A DNA stretch of 64,000 nt, taken from assembly GCF_031143425.1 (NCBI RefSeq), contig NC_090448.1:534830313-534894312 (forward strand). The letters are read 5' to 3'. Made by a program: the position numbers and the translations under genes. The notes under the pieces are model-generated. The model made no database searches. It worked only from the letters and a program-made list of their open reading frames with translations, and was not told the origin of the DNA. This document shows, in pieces, positions 25,410 to 33,858 of this stretch; position 1 is the stretch's first letter, and the number at the start of each line of letters is the position of its first letter. This DNA comes from Pleurodeles waltl (lineage: Eukaryota > Chordata > Amphibia > Caudata > Salamandridae).

Positions 25410-26255
25410 AGGGCTGCTTGGCACCGGCAGAGGTACCCATTGGCTTATCGGTCTTTCTCCCTTTGCTGCACTCGCACTTGGAGCAGTTGTGGGTGAATTT
25501 GCAGACGGCACCCCATAAGCATGCCCCGGCGTTGTATAGCCTGCATGAATTATTGTTGAACCTATACTGATAAGCTCCTCTCCCCCTCTGCGGGGGCTTC
25601 CCTTGAAAGGAGGGCCTAAGCTGCTGCTTAAAATAGTATGGCCTTGCTCATTTGAGTCTAGCGAAACGGGGGTCACTGTTTGCTGGCCTGCTGCCATTGC
25701 CCATGTACTGCACCCAGAGTTCAATTTCGCGGCAATCCCACGCCATCTCTGGTGCCTGTTCCATCTTTTGCCTAAATTCCCTGTCGTAGTTCAGCCACCC
25801 TGTGCCCCATTGAAGGTATATTCCTCGTATATGACCCAGTTGTATTTGCATAGAGCCGGTCCCTGTTCAGGGAACTTCTCCATGATCACTGTGGACAGCA
25901 CTGCAAATGCCTCTTACCAGTTGTCTACAGATTCCTCTGGCTTAACCTTCCTCTTCCACTTGTGCTTCTCTACCTCTATGCTGGGTACTGTTATGTCTGC
26001 GCCCTCTTTGGCAAACGTGAGCAGCGAGAACATGTAAATGAATTCCTTGTTCCATATTCTCTCCCTGGCTTCGAAAGGGACCCTCCAAGCCAGGGATGAC
26101 CTCCCAGACAACAAGGGGGGATCGGGCCTTACAACAGTCCTTTTTTCATTCCCACCTGCAAGAGTATCTGTCGCGAACCCGTCCGAAACCTTGGCTCCAG
26201 GCACAGAAGCCTCGCCCTGCCCCTTCAGCAGAGAGTTGGTGCCCTGGCCCCACAC
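25410..26255 (-). pseudogene. Ngaro-like gag remnant
   Basis: Reads FEARERIWNKEFIYMFSLLT, KHKWKRKVKPEE and then, after a frameshift at about 25914, the FPEQGPALCKYNWVIYE block. Near 25560-25420 a third frame gives NSCRLYNAGACLWGAVCKFT followed by HNCSKC, a C-x5-C-x5-H-x2-C-like zinc knuckle with the N-G-C-pattern known in gag-like proteins of Ngaro-type elements. At least two frameshifts. Confidence 0.6.
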
Positions 26256-27558
26256 CTGCCCTGTACTTGCTCGCCTGCTACTCGCACCTGGAGTTTCCTG
26301 AAGAGATGAAGTCTTTTTGGCCCTGAGACTTCAGAAAACAAGAGGCAAGCTCAATCCAACCCCTTGGAGAGCACTTCTCAGCAAAGTCAGAGGCCAGCAA
26401 GGCAGCAGTCCTTCTCAGCAAAGCAGTCCAGATGAGTCTTTTGGGCGGCCACGCAGTTCCTCTTGACACTTTGCGGGTTCAGGTCTAGAGGTGTCTGATT
26501 TGGTGGGGTCAGGGACCCAGTTTATATACCCCACAATGCATTTGAAGTGGGGGAGACTTCAAAGAATGGTTTTGAAGTGCACAAGGTCTACTTTCAGTAC
26601 AGGTCTGTCTGCCAGGATCCAGTAGGGGGTTTGGCAGTCGATTGTGTGAGGGCAGGCCACTAGTCTTTGAAATGCAAGTGTCAGGCCCTCCACCCTCCCA
26701 GCCCAGGAAGACCCATTCAGATTGCAGATGAGTGCAGGTGCGGCTGAGTATCCTCTGTTTGTGGTTGTCTGGGTAAAATGCACGAGGGAGCTGTCTACCA
26801 GCCCAGCCGTTGATTGCAGACAGGCTGTAAGGCACAGATGGATGTTAAGTGCAGAGAAATGCTCAGTTTCTAAAATTGGCATTTTTAAATTAGTAATATA
26901 AAATCCAACCTCACCAATCAGAAGGATTTTCTATTATCATTTTGGCCATAGCAAATATGATCTGGTTACTCATTCCTGATCAGAATCTACCCCCCAAACA
27001 GTATAAGAGGGTAGCCCTAATATTAGGCCCCACAGTAGTGGAAAACAAATTTAGGAGTTTTCAATACCAGAACATATAAAACACAACTGTACATGTCCTG
27101 CCTTTGACACACACAGCACCCTGCCCTAAGGGTTACCTAGGGCCTACCTTAGGGGTGACTTACATATAGAAAAAGGAGAGTTTAGGGCTTGGCAAATACT
27201 TTTAAATGCCAAGTTGAAGTGGCAGTGAAACTGCACACACAGGCCTTGCAATGGTAGACCTGAGACATGGTTAAGGAGCTACGTATGTGGGTGGCACAAC
27301 CAGTGCTGCAGGCCCACTAGTAGCATTCAATTTACATGCCCTGGGCACAGATAGTGCACATTACTAGGGACTTACAAGTAAATCAAATATGCCAATTGGG
27401 AATGAGCCAATGTTACCATGTTTAACAGAGAAAGCATATGGACTTTAGCATAGTAAAGTGTGCAGAGTCCTAAAACCAGCAAAAACAGTGTCAGAAAAGT
27501 GGAAGGAGGCATGCAAAAAAGTTGGGGAATGACCACTCTAAAGCTGTCAGGTCTAACA

Positions 27559-27870
27559 TACATTTACTGGCCTGGCCCTAGTCATGGCTAAGCAGCAGAT
27601 TGGCATGCACTGTCGGCCACCGGATGGTCTGCCACATAGCAAATGGAAAGAGCAATTCATAAAATGCTTCACTTGTTTGCTATAAAATGTAATGCTGTTC
27701 CTGGCTTTCATCTATTCTTTAGCAGCCAGTAAGACTGTTAGCTGCTCCCAGAGACAGTTTTTTTTTTTAGACAGCGCTATGTGATTCTTAGGAGCAAAAT
27801 ATTGTTATATTCAATGGTAAAGAACTCTACGCTCGGAGTGCACTATGCACAACCTGAATAAAGTGGTGGG
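27559..27870 (+). mobile_element. L1-like LINE, 3' end after the LTR insertion
   Basis: Directly after the right tacat, the plus strand reads GLALVMAKQQIGMHCRPPDG, LPHSKWKEQFIKCF: the (A/M)AK-x-x-I-x-x-x-W/C-K-x-P...W C-terminal motif of L1 ORF2. A 3' UTR with a T-run at 27759 and aataaag at about 27857 follows, then a G-run. It restores the L1 cut at 21643. Confidence 0.8.
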
Positions 27871-28430
27871 CGGGGGGGGGGGGTGGGGAGTAGGGTGTTG
27901 TGCTATGGGCAAAAATGCAGACTTCAATACTGAAGAACATCGCTTCAACTTCAACTGATTCTGAAGAAATCACAATCTCCCCTTCATTAAAAATTGAATG
28001 TGAACATGTGTAGTATTCATTTAAAGCACTCCAATACCTTCGGCCAGATACAGTCTGCGCTATTTAAAAATGAAAAAAAAAAAGATGAAATAGTACCTCA
28101 ATCTCAGTGGGCAGACACTAATTAAGTAAATCAATCTGTACTTGGTCCATGCTCCACATGAAGCCAGGAAGTGACTGCATCACACTCAGTGCTGAATTAA
28201 AAGGCTGCAGAGAAGAGAAGTAAGGCTGGCATCTAATAATGAACAATTGGCGGGCTAAATGCCCCTTGTTTTTTATACAAAAGATCATTGCCAAGCGACA
28301 GTGCATGTACACTGCCTGCAGGCTCGATCTAAAAATTATCTAATTGATTCAATTTCTTGGGTCTTAAGCTTCTTCACTGCCTAACAGTTATACAGCAAGA
28401 CCAAGAGCAAGTGCTAGTAGCCCTGTATAA
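27871..28430. other. Intron sequence between two elements
   Basis: Starts with a G-rich run (27867-27885). No gene or element recognised. Confidence 0.5.
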
Positions 28431-30100
28431 CAATCAATCAATCATAGCATTTGTAAAGTGCAGCACTATCACTCATAATGATATCTGGGCGCTGAGGGCG
28501 CCATGTCTCTGTCATAAAAACACGTTTTGAGCCTCTGTCTAAAGTCTGCCTGGAAGGGAGCTGTTCGGGATGGAGAAGCAGGCTGTTCTAGGACTTGGCT
28601 ACTGTGCAGGAGAAGGAGCAGTCTCCGCTACGGATGCGATGGATGCGGGGGTATGTGCGAGGTTTCGCAAGGTGGAGCTTAGTTGTCTTGCTGGGATGTA
28701 GAAGCTCAGTCATTGGTTGATGTATAACGTCCTTAGGTTGTGGAGAGCCTTGAATGAGAGTGTGAGGATTTTGAATTGGCATCTCTTCTGGACAGAAAGC
28801 AAGTGGAGGTTTTCCTGAGGTGTAGGGTGATGCTTGAGTGCTGGGGAGGTTGAGGATGAGTCTGGCTGCGGTGTTCTATAGAGTCTGGAGCCTTATTTAG
28901 CTGGGAGGACACTCCGACGTAGAGAGCATTGCCATAGTCGAGGTGGCTGGTGACCAGTGCATGCATGACTGTCTTCCTGGTGTCAGTAGGGATCCATTTG
29001 AAGATTTGGTGGAGTATACGGCGGATGTAAAAGCAGGAGGAGGCGACTGAGTTTACTCGTCGATTCATGTATAGTTAGCATTCAAGGATGCAGTGGATTC
29101 GTTCGTGGTCTGATAGAGAGGAGTTGATCAGACTTTTGCTGGCCACCAGCTGTGGTCCCATATGAAGTTGTTCTTCCCAAGGATCAAGACTGTTTTGTCA
29201 GTGTTTAGTTTGAGGCAGCTGTTTTTCATCCATGCTGCTCTGTTGGTCATGGCGATGCAGAAGTTGGCTTTGGCGTTGTGGGGGTTCTCTGTGAGTGAAA
29301 GGATTGGCCGAGTGTCGTAGGCATAGGAGACTATACTGAGTCCATAGGATTTGACGATATCTGCGAAGGGTGTCATATAGATGTTGAACAGGGTTGGGCT
29401 GAGGGAGGGTCCTAGGGGTACACCAAAGGTGATTTTCTTGGGTGCAGAAGTGAAGGGGTGAGGGTTGATGTTCTGCGTACAGTGTGAAAGGAAAGAGGCA
29501 ACCCACTTAAGGGAGTTTTATTGAATGCCTATGTTGTGGAGTCTGTTGAAGAGAGTGTAGTGGGAGACTGTATCGAATGCTGATGAGGGCTCCAGAAGGA
29601 TCAGAGCTGTCAAAGAGGGTCCAGAAGTTGCCCGTGGAGGTGATCAGTGCAGTCTCCGTGCTGTAGTTGGCCCGGAATCCTGATTGTGTTTAAGGTAGTC
29701 AGTGAGCTGTTGGTTGATGGCTTTCTTGAACACTTTGACCGGGAAGGGGAGCAGGGAGATTGGTCTGTAGTTTTTGAGGTAGCTGGGGTCATCAGAGTGT
29801 TTCTTTAGGAGGGGTCTGACCTCTGTGTGCTTCCATTCGTTTGGGAAGGTTAACGTGAAGATAAAGCTGTCGAGGATGCAAGTTAGTTCTGGGCTAATAG
29901 TGTTTGCTCAGAGGCTGAAAATCCGGTGGGGTCGGAGGGTACCCCAGAGTGGATGGATGACATGATGGCTGTAGCGGTTTTTGTGGTAATCGGGGACCAG
30001 GAGATTATCATGTGGCTGGTGTTCGCTGCTTGAGAAATGTTGTCTAGGCTGGAGGTGGAGAGTCGAAATTGTTATATATGGAGGTGACCTTGATGTGGAA
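28431..30100 (-). mobile_element. L2/CR1-like LINE, RT and 3' end
   Basis: Right to left on the minus strand: DYFHIKVTSIY linker (30100), a decayed RT (QSGFRANYSTETALI near 29690), motif C remnant SYAYDTRPILSL near 29320, NSSCLKLNTDKT, and near the end IFKWIPTDTRKTVMHALVTS with LDYGNALYVG (29000-28910). The 3' end is marked by aatcaatcaatca at 28431-28443, i.e. a (TGAT)n tail. Several frameshifts. It is the 3' part of the copy whose 5' part is at 36699-38060. Confidence 0.82.
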
Positions 30101-30796
30101 GGAATGGTTTCTTACCTGTAACTCCAGTTCTCTCGTAGGGGTATTTCCATGATAGTCATAAGCACTGAATAGTTCCGCGCGCCTGCGGGGACCCCGGAGC
30201 ACTGTTGTGTAATATATTCTTAAGTGCAATCATCAGCTCCTTGACAAAAAAGGTCTGTGAAAAACACTTAAGAATAACAATGTGCAGCCTATGTGAACAG
30301 CTACACAGGCCAAATTGATAGAAGAAAAAACAGTTGTAGTGTAAATTCACGTTTAAACCTCAATTTATTCTATAAATACATAAATAAATACATTCTCATA
30401 TTTTATTTACACCTCTCATGAGAATAAAACAATGTAGGGCAGTGTAGCCCATAGGCTGCCATTATACAGAATGAAAATAGAGCTGTGCCTTTAAGAAAGT
30501 AAAGTCTTCCTGTTTCCCATCATGCACAGCAAAAGGCAGTTGCCTCAGTTCTTTTTTGGAGGCTAGTAACCTGACATGAAGAAACAAAACATTTGTTGGA
30601 GTACCAACCTCAATAATATTCATGTTCTATGTCAACTCCACCGGGGAGGAGGGAGGGTTGCTTATGACTATCATGGAAATACCCCTACGAGAGAACTGGA
30701 GTTACAGGTAAGAAACCATTCATTCTCTCGTAGGGGATTTCCATGTATAGTCATAAGCACTGAATAGAGTAGCAAGCCCATCCCCATAACCGCGGT
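30101..30796 (+). repeat. DIRS inverted arm, left
   Basis: Inverted copy of 36031-36698. Outer end: 27-bp extension, then ttctctcgtaggggtatttc. Inside lies a junction at 30721/30722 where the complement of the left end (ctggagttacaggtaagaaa) meets ttctctcgtaggggatttcc, i.e. the two element ends joined. This is what an internal complementary region of DIRS elements is known to be. A 130-bp block at 30428-30557 is repeated at 35901 and 36270. Confidence 0.85.
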
Positions 30797-30829
30797 GGAG
30801 TAGACATAAGAAGACTGAGAAAACATGAA

Positions 30830-33415
30830 TCATGCAAACAAATTCTTGAGCAAGGCCTGTCCAACCTGCGCATCTGCCCTAGCGTCTGTATCAAGGCAGT
30901 AATGCTTAGTAAAGGTATGGACCGACCTCCAAGTGGCATTCTTGCATATTTCTGCCAAAGGAACATTTCTCATCAAGGCTACAGTAGCTGCTTTCCCTCT
31001 GGTAGAGTGGGCTTTTGGCCTACCACGAAGGGATTTGTTTGCTAACTGATAACATAACATTATACATGAAACAATCCACCTGGATAACGATTGTTTAGAT
31101 GTGCCCAAACCTGTTCTGATTGGGCCATAGTTAATAAAAAGCTGTTGTGATTTTCGTAAGCTTTTTGTCCTGTCCAAGTAAAATTTCAAGACTCTCTTTA
31201 CATCCAGAGAGTGCAGAGTTCTCTCACCAGGAGTAGCTGGATTCTGAAAAAAAGTCGGTAATGAAATTGTTTGGTTCACATGGAAGTCGGAGACTACCTT
31301 AGGTAAAAATTTTGGATGAGTTCTCATGACCACTTTCGCAGAATGAAAAACCGTGTAGGGTTCCTGAGCACAAAGGGCCTGGATTTCGCTGACCCTACGC
31401 GCTGAAGTGATTGCCACCAGAAAAGCAGCTTTCCATGTGAGATGCTGCAGCGATGCCTTATGTATCGGCTCGAATGGCGGCAGCATCAGACGTGATAAGA
31501 CAACGTTCAGTTCCCATGGAGGAGAAGGCTTTCTAATGGGAGGAAAAACCTTCTTTAAACCTTCTAGGAAATCCTTAATAATCGGAATCCGAAAAAAGGA
31601 TGTTTGTGAAGGACTCTTTCTGTATGCCGTTATCGCCGCCAAGTGAACTTTTATTGACGACAGTTGTAAGCCCGATTTTGCCAAACTTAACAAGTATGGC
31701 AGGATAGATTGTTCTCCACAGGAAACCGGGTCAACGTTGTTGTGTAAACACCAAATGCAGAATCTCTTCCACTTGCTTGCATAGGCTGATCGTGTGGAAG
31801 GGCGCTTTGCTTCCTTCAGAATTTCCATACAGTCCTGAGGTAGGTTCAAGTGTCCATATTGCACTAGCTCAGGAGCCATGCTGCCAAACTCAACGATGAG
31901 GGGTTGGGATGAGATATCTGCCCTCTGAACTTCGTGAGAAGGTCCGGACGATATGGTAGCCTGATGTGTGGTTTGAGTGACCGGTGAAGAAGGTCTGGGA
32001 ACCACCACTGGCGTGGCCACTCCGGAGCAATTAGGATCATTTTGGTCTGAGCATTGGACAGCTTCTGGAGGACCGCCGGAATCAGGGGAAGCGGTGGAAA
32101 GGCGTAAAGAAATGCTCCTGACCAGCTTATCCACAGGGCATTCCCCAGTGTCCCTGGATGGTAATATCTGGAGGCGAAGTTTTGGCATTTTTTGTTTTCT
32201 GGGGTTGCGAATAGGTCTGTAGAGGGGGTACCCCAGAGTGCGAAAATGGAATGAACGACGTCGTCGTGTAGTACCCATTCGTGGTTCTAGTCCATTACCC
32301 GACTGAGGGCATCCGCTTGAACATTCTGGATGCCGGGCAGGTGAGTTGCCACTAGCGACAGGTTCCTGGCTAGAAGCCAATGCCAGATTGTCTGAGCCTC
32401 TCTGGATAAAATTCTGGACCTGGTGCCTCCTTGTTTGTTCACGTAGTACATAGTGGCCACGTTGTCTGTCTGGAGAAGGAGAGTTTCCGTTCTCAGAGAG
32501 GGAAGGAAGGCTTTGAGCGCAAGGTGGACTGCGCGAAGTTCCAGCAGGTTGATGTGATAGAGACTCTCTCTCTGTGACCACTCGCCTTGGACTCGAAGAT
32601 GTTCCATGTGCGCCCCCCATCCGAGCAGTGACGCATCTGTTACGATAGTTTGAGATGGAGGCCGTTGTTGGAACGGAATCCCCACCAAGAGATTGCTGGG
32701 TAAACACCACCACTTGAGGGATTGTAGGGTGTGAGGAGAAAGAAGGACTTTGTTCTCCCAATCGTCCCTCAGTTGACACCACTGATCCTCCAGATTTTCC
32801 TGCAATGGTCTCATATGGAGGCGAGCATTGGGAACCAGATGGATACAAGACGCCATCGAGCCCAGTAGAGAAGCTATTATTCTTGCAGTGGCTTGAGGTC
32901 TTTCCTGCAGTTGTTTGCACTTTTGGAGAATCGATAACCGTCGTTCCTCCGAAGGAAACACCTTTCCTAGCCTGGTATCTGCAATGGCCCCTAAGTAATG
33001 CAACCTCTGAACAGGTGTTGCTGTAGATTTCAGGAGATTGACTTGAAGACCAAGTTTTTGCAGCAGTTGTAGAGTCCATTCGAAATGTTGCTGTGCCTCG
33101 AGACAACTGGAGGCCTTTATGAGCCAATCGTCTAGATAGGGGTAGACGAATATTCGCTGTTTCCTCAAGTGGACGGCTACTACCGCCATGCATTTGGAAA
33201 AAGTTCTCGGCGCTGATTTTAGGCCGAAAGGTAGAACTGCAAATTGGTAATGGCGTTTTCCGACGGTGAACCTTAGGAATTTTCGATGTTTCTTGGTTAC
33301 TGGGATATGAAAGTAAGCGTCGCAAAGATCTATCGCACATAGCCAGTCGCCCTGACGTAGATGTGGGTAAATTTGGTGTAAGGCTAACATCCTGAATTTT
33401 TCTTTGCGAATCCAT
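30830..33415 (-). CDS. DIRS tyrosine recombinase ORF, overlapping RT/RNase H
   Basis: 861 codons open. The first 375 or so overlap the RT/RNase H ORF in another frame and are Ser/Arg/Pro-rich without a known domain. The recombinase starts at about residue 545 (AKRPSTRSAYASKWKRFCIW), with core-binding helices (SSIKVHLAAITAYR) and catalytic motifs SARRVSEIQAL (Arg), KAHSTRGKAAT (His-x-x-Arg) and HTFTKHYCLD (Tyr, near residue 840). All four expected catalytic residues are present, so the domain could be active. Overlap of recombinase and RT/RNase H frames is known for DIRS elements. The stop is close to the left arm, at 30830. Confidence 0.83.
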   Translation of the reverse strand: MDSQRKIQDVSLTPNLPTSTSGRLAMCDRSLRRLLSYPSNQETSKIPKVHRRKTPLPICSSTFRPKISAENFFQMHGGSSRPLEETANIRLPLSRRLAHKGLQLSRGTATFRMDSTTAAKTWSSSQSPEIYSNTCSEVALLRGHCRYQARKGVSFGGTTVIDSPKVQTTAGKTSSHCKNNSFSTGLDGVLYPSGSQCSPPYETIAGKSGGSVVSTEGRLGEQSPSFSSHPTIPQVVVFTQQSLGGDSVPTTASISNYRNRCVTARMGGAHGTSSSPRRVVTERESLSHQPAGTSRSPPCAQSLPSLSENGNSPSPDRQRGHYVLREQTRRHQVQNFIQRGSDNLALASSQEPVASGNSPARHPECSSGCPQSGNGLEPRMGTTRRRRSFHFRTLGYPLYRPIRNPRKQKMPKLRLQILPSRDTGECPVDKLVRSISLRLSTASPDSGGPPEAVQCSDQNDPNCSGVATPVVVPRPSSPVTQTTHQATISSGPSHEVQRADISSQPLIVEFGSMAPELVQYGHLNLPQDCMEILKEAKRPSTRSAYASKWKRFCIWCLHNNVDPVSCGEQSILPYLLSLAKSGLQLSSIKVHLAAITAYRKSPSQTSFFRIPIIKDFLEGLKKVFPPIRKPSPPWELNVVLSRLMLPPFEPIHKASLQHLTWKAAFLVAITSARRVSEIQALCAQEPYTVFHSAKVVMRTHPKFLPKVVSDFHVNQTISLPTFFQNPATPGERTLHSLDVKRVLKFYLDRTKSLRKSQQLFINYGPIRTGLGTSKQSLSRWIVSCIMLCYQLANKSLRGRPKAHSTRGKAATVALMRNVPLAEICKNATWRSVHTFTKHYCLDTDARADAQVGQALLKNLFA

Positions 33416-33858
33416 TTGTTTGCTGTCCTCAGATCTAAGATGGGACGAAACTCTTGTTTGTCTTTTTTCGGTACAAGGAAATATCTCAAATAAATCCCCT
33501 TCCCTTGTTGGCTGATGGGAACGGGTTCTATGGCTTTTTTTGCAATAGGATATTGACCTCTAACTGTAGAGCTTCGAGATGGTGGTTGGCTGTTTTGGGT
33601 GGAACAGATGGTGGAGAACTGGTGAATCTGAGAGCGTAACCATGTCTCACAATATTCAATACCCAGGCGTCTGTTGTGATGCGTAGCCACTCGTCCAGAT
33701 GATTTGAGATACTTCCCCCTACCGGAGTGGTACTTAGACGTGGGAGCCTGTCGAGTTGCCTGAGTTTGAGGTGTTGAACGACCCCTTGTCGACCTTCGCT
33801 GAGTGGAGAAACCCCTTTGATGCTGCTGTTGTTGCTGCTGCTGGGGGCGCGAAGACAT
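32287..33858 (-). CDS. DIRS reverse transcriptase / RNase H ORF
   Basis: 523 codons. The first 100 overlap gag and include a Gln-rich run. The recognisable RT starts at about residue 107 (AIEPVP, GKGIYLRYFLVPKKDKQEFR), with motif A CAIDLCDAYFHIP at about 173-185, motif B LPFGLKSAPRTFSK at about 208-221 and motif C VYPYLDDWLI at about 235-244. RNase H: IVTDASLLGWGAH (about 410), LLELRAVHLA, LLQTDNVATMYYV (about 463) and LPGIQNVQADALSRVMD at the end. All expected acidic residues are visible. Makes the element cDNA; the domain looks intact. Confidence 0.85.
   Translation of the reverse strand: MSSRPQQQQQQQHQRGFSTQRRSTRGRSTPQTQATRQAPTSKYHSGRGKYLKSSGRVATHHNRRLGIEYCETWLRSQIHQFSTICSTQNSQPPSRSSTVRGQYPIAKKAIEPVPISQQGKGIYLRYFLVPKKDKQEFRPILDLRTANKWIRKEKFRMLALHQIYPHLRQGDWLCAIDLCDAYFHIPVTKKHRKFLRFTVGKRHYQFAVLPFGLKSAPRTFSKCMAVVAVHLRKQRIFVYPYLDDWLIKASSCLEAQQHFEWTLQLLQKLGLQVNLLKSTATPVQRLHYLGAIADTRLGKVFPSEERRLSILQKCKQLQERPQATARIIASLLGSMASCIHLVPNARLHMRPLQENLEDQWCQLRDDWENKVLLSPHTLQSLKWWCLPSNLLVGIPFQQRPPSQTIVTDASLLGWGAHMEHLRVQGEWSQRESLYHINLLELRAVHLALKAFLPSLRTETLLLQTDNVATMYYVNKQGGTRSRILSREAQTIWHWLLARNLSLVATHLPGIQNVQADALSRVMD

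Larger units (their letters stand above)
22500..26280 (-). mobile_element. Ngaro-like tyrosine-recombinase retrotransposon, decayed
   Basis: Inserted in LTR copy D in the same orientation. Minus-strand order: gag (26255-25410), RT (25160-24560), RNase H (24090-23790), tyrosine recombinase N-terminal half (about 23900-23215), then a piece of SGNH-hydrolase-like sequence (about 23110-23040). An RT with YLDD, a recombinase related to Ngaro and a hydrolase-type ORF are the known Ngaro layout. The boundaries are set by where the LTR similarity stops and are good to about 50 bp. I saw no clear target duplication at the junctions. Confidence 0.72.
21644..27558 (-). mobile_element. LTR-type repeat family 1, copy D, split by Ngaro-like element
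   Basis: On the minus strand it begins TGTTAGACCTGACAGC at 27558 and ends CTAACA at 21644: TG...CA ends with a 6-bp inverted repeat, and tacat on both sides. The 5' half (27558-about 26280) carries a TATA-like motif at 26521-26530 and matches the other copies as far as the lead-in (cttgcctcttgttttctgaag). The 3' half (about 22500-21644) resumes with the CpG-rich central part and the shared end. The piece between is an Ngaro-like element. No gag, pol or env of the LTR element itself is present, so it is a solo LTR or single LTR. Same sense as EXOC5. Confidence 0.85.

Noticed and set aside
28431..28443. aatcaatcaatca as an independent microsatellite
   Set aside because: It is the tail of the minus-strand L2 LINE.
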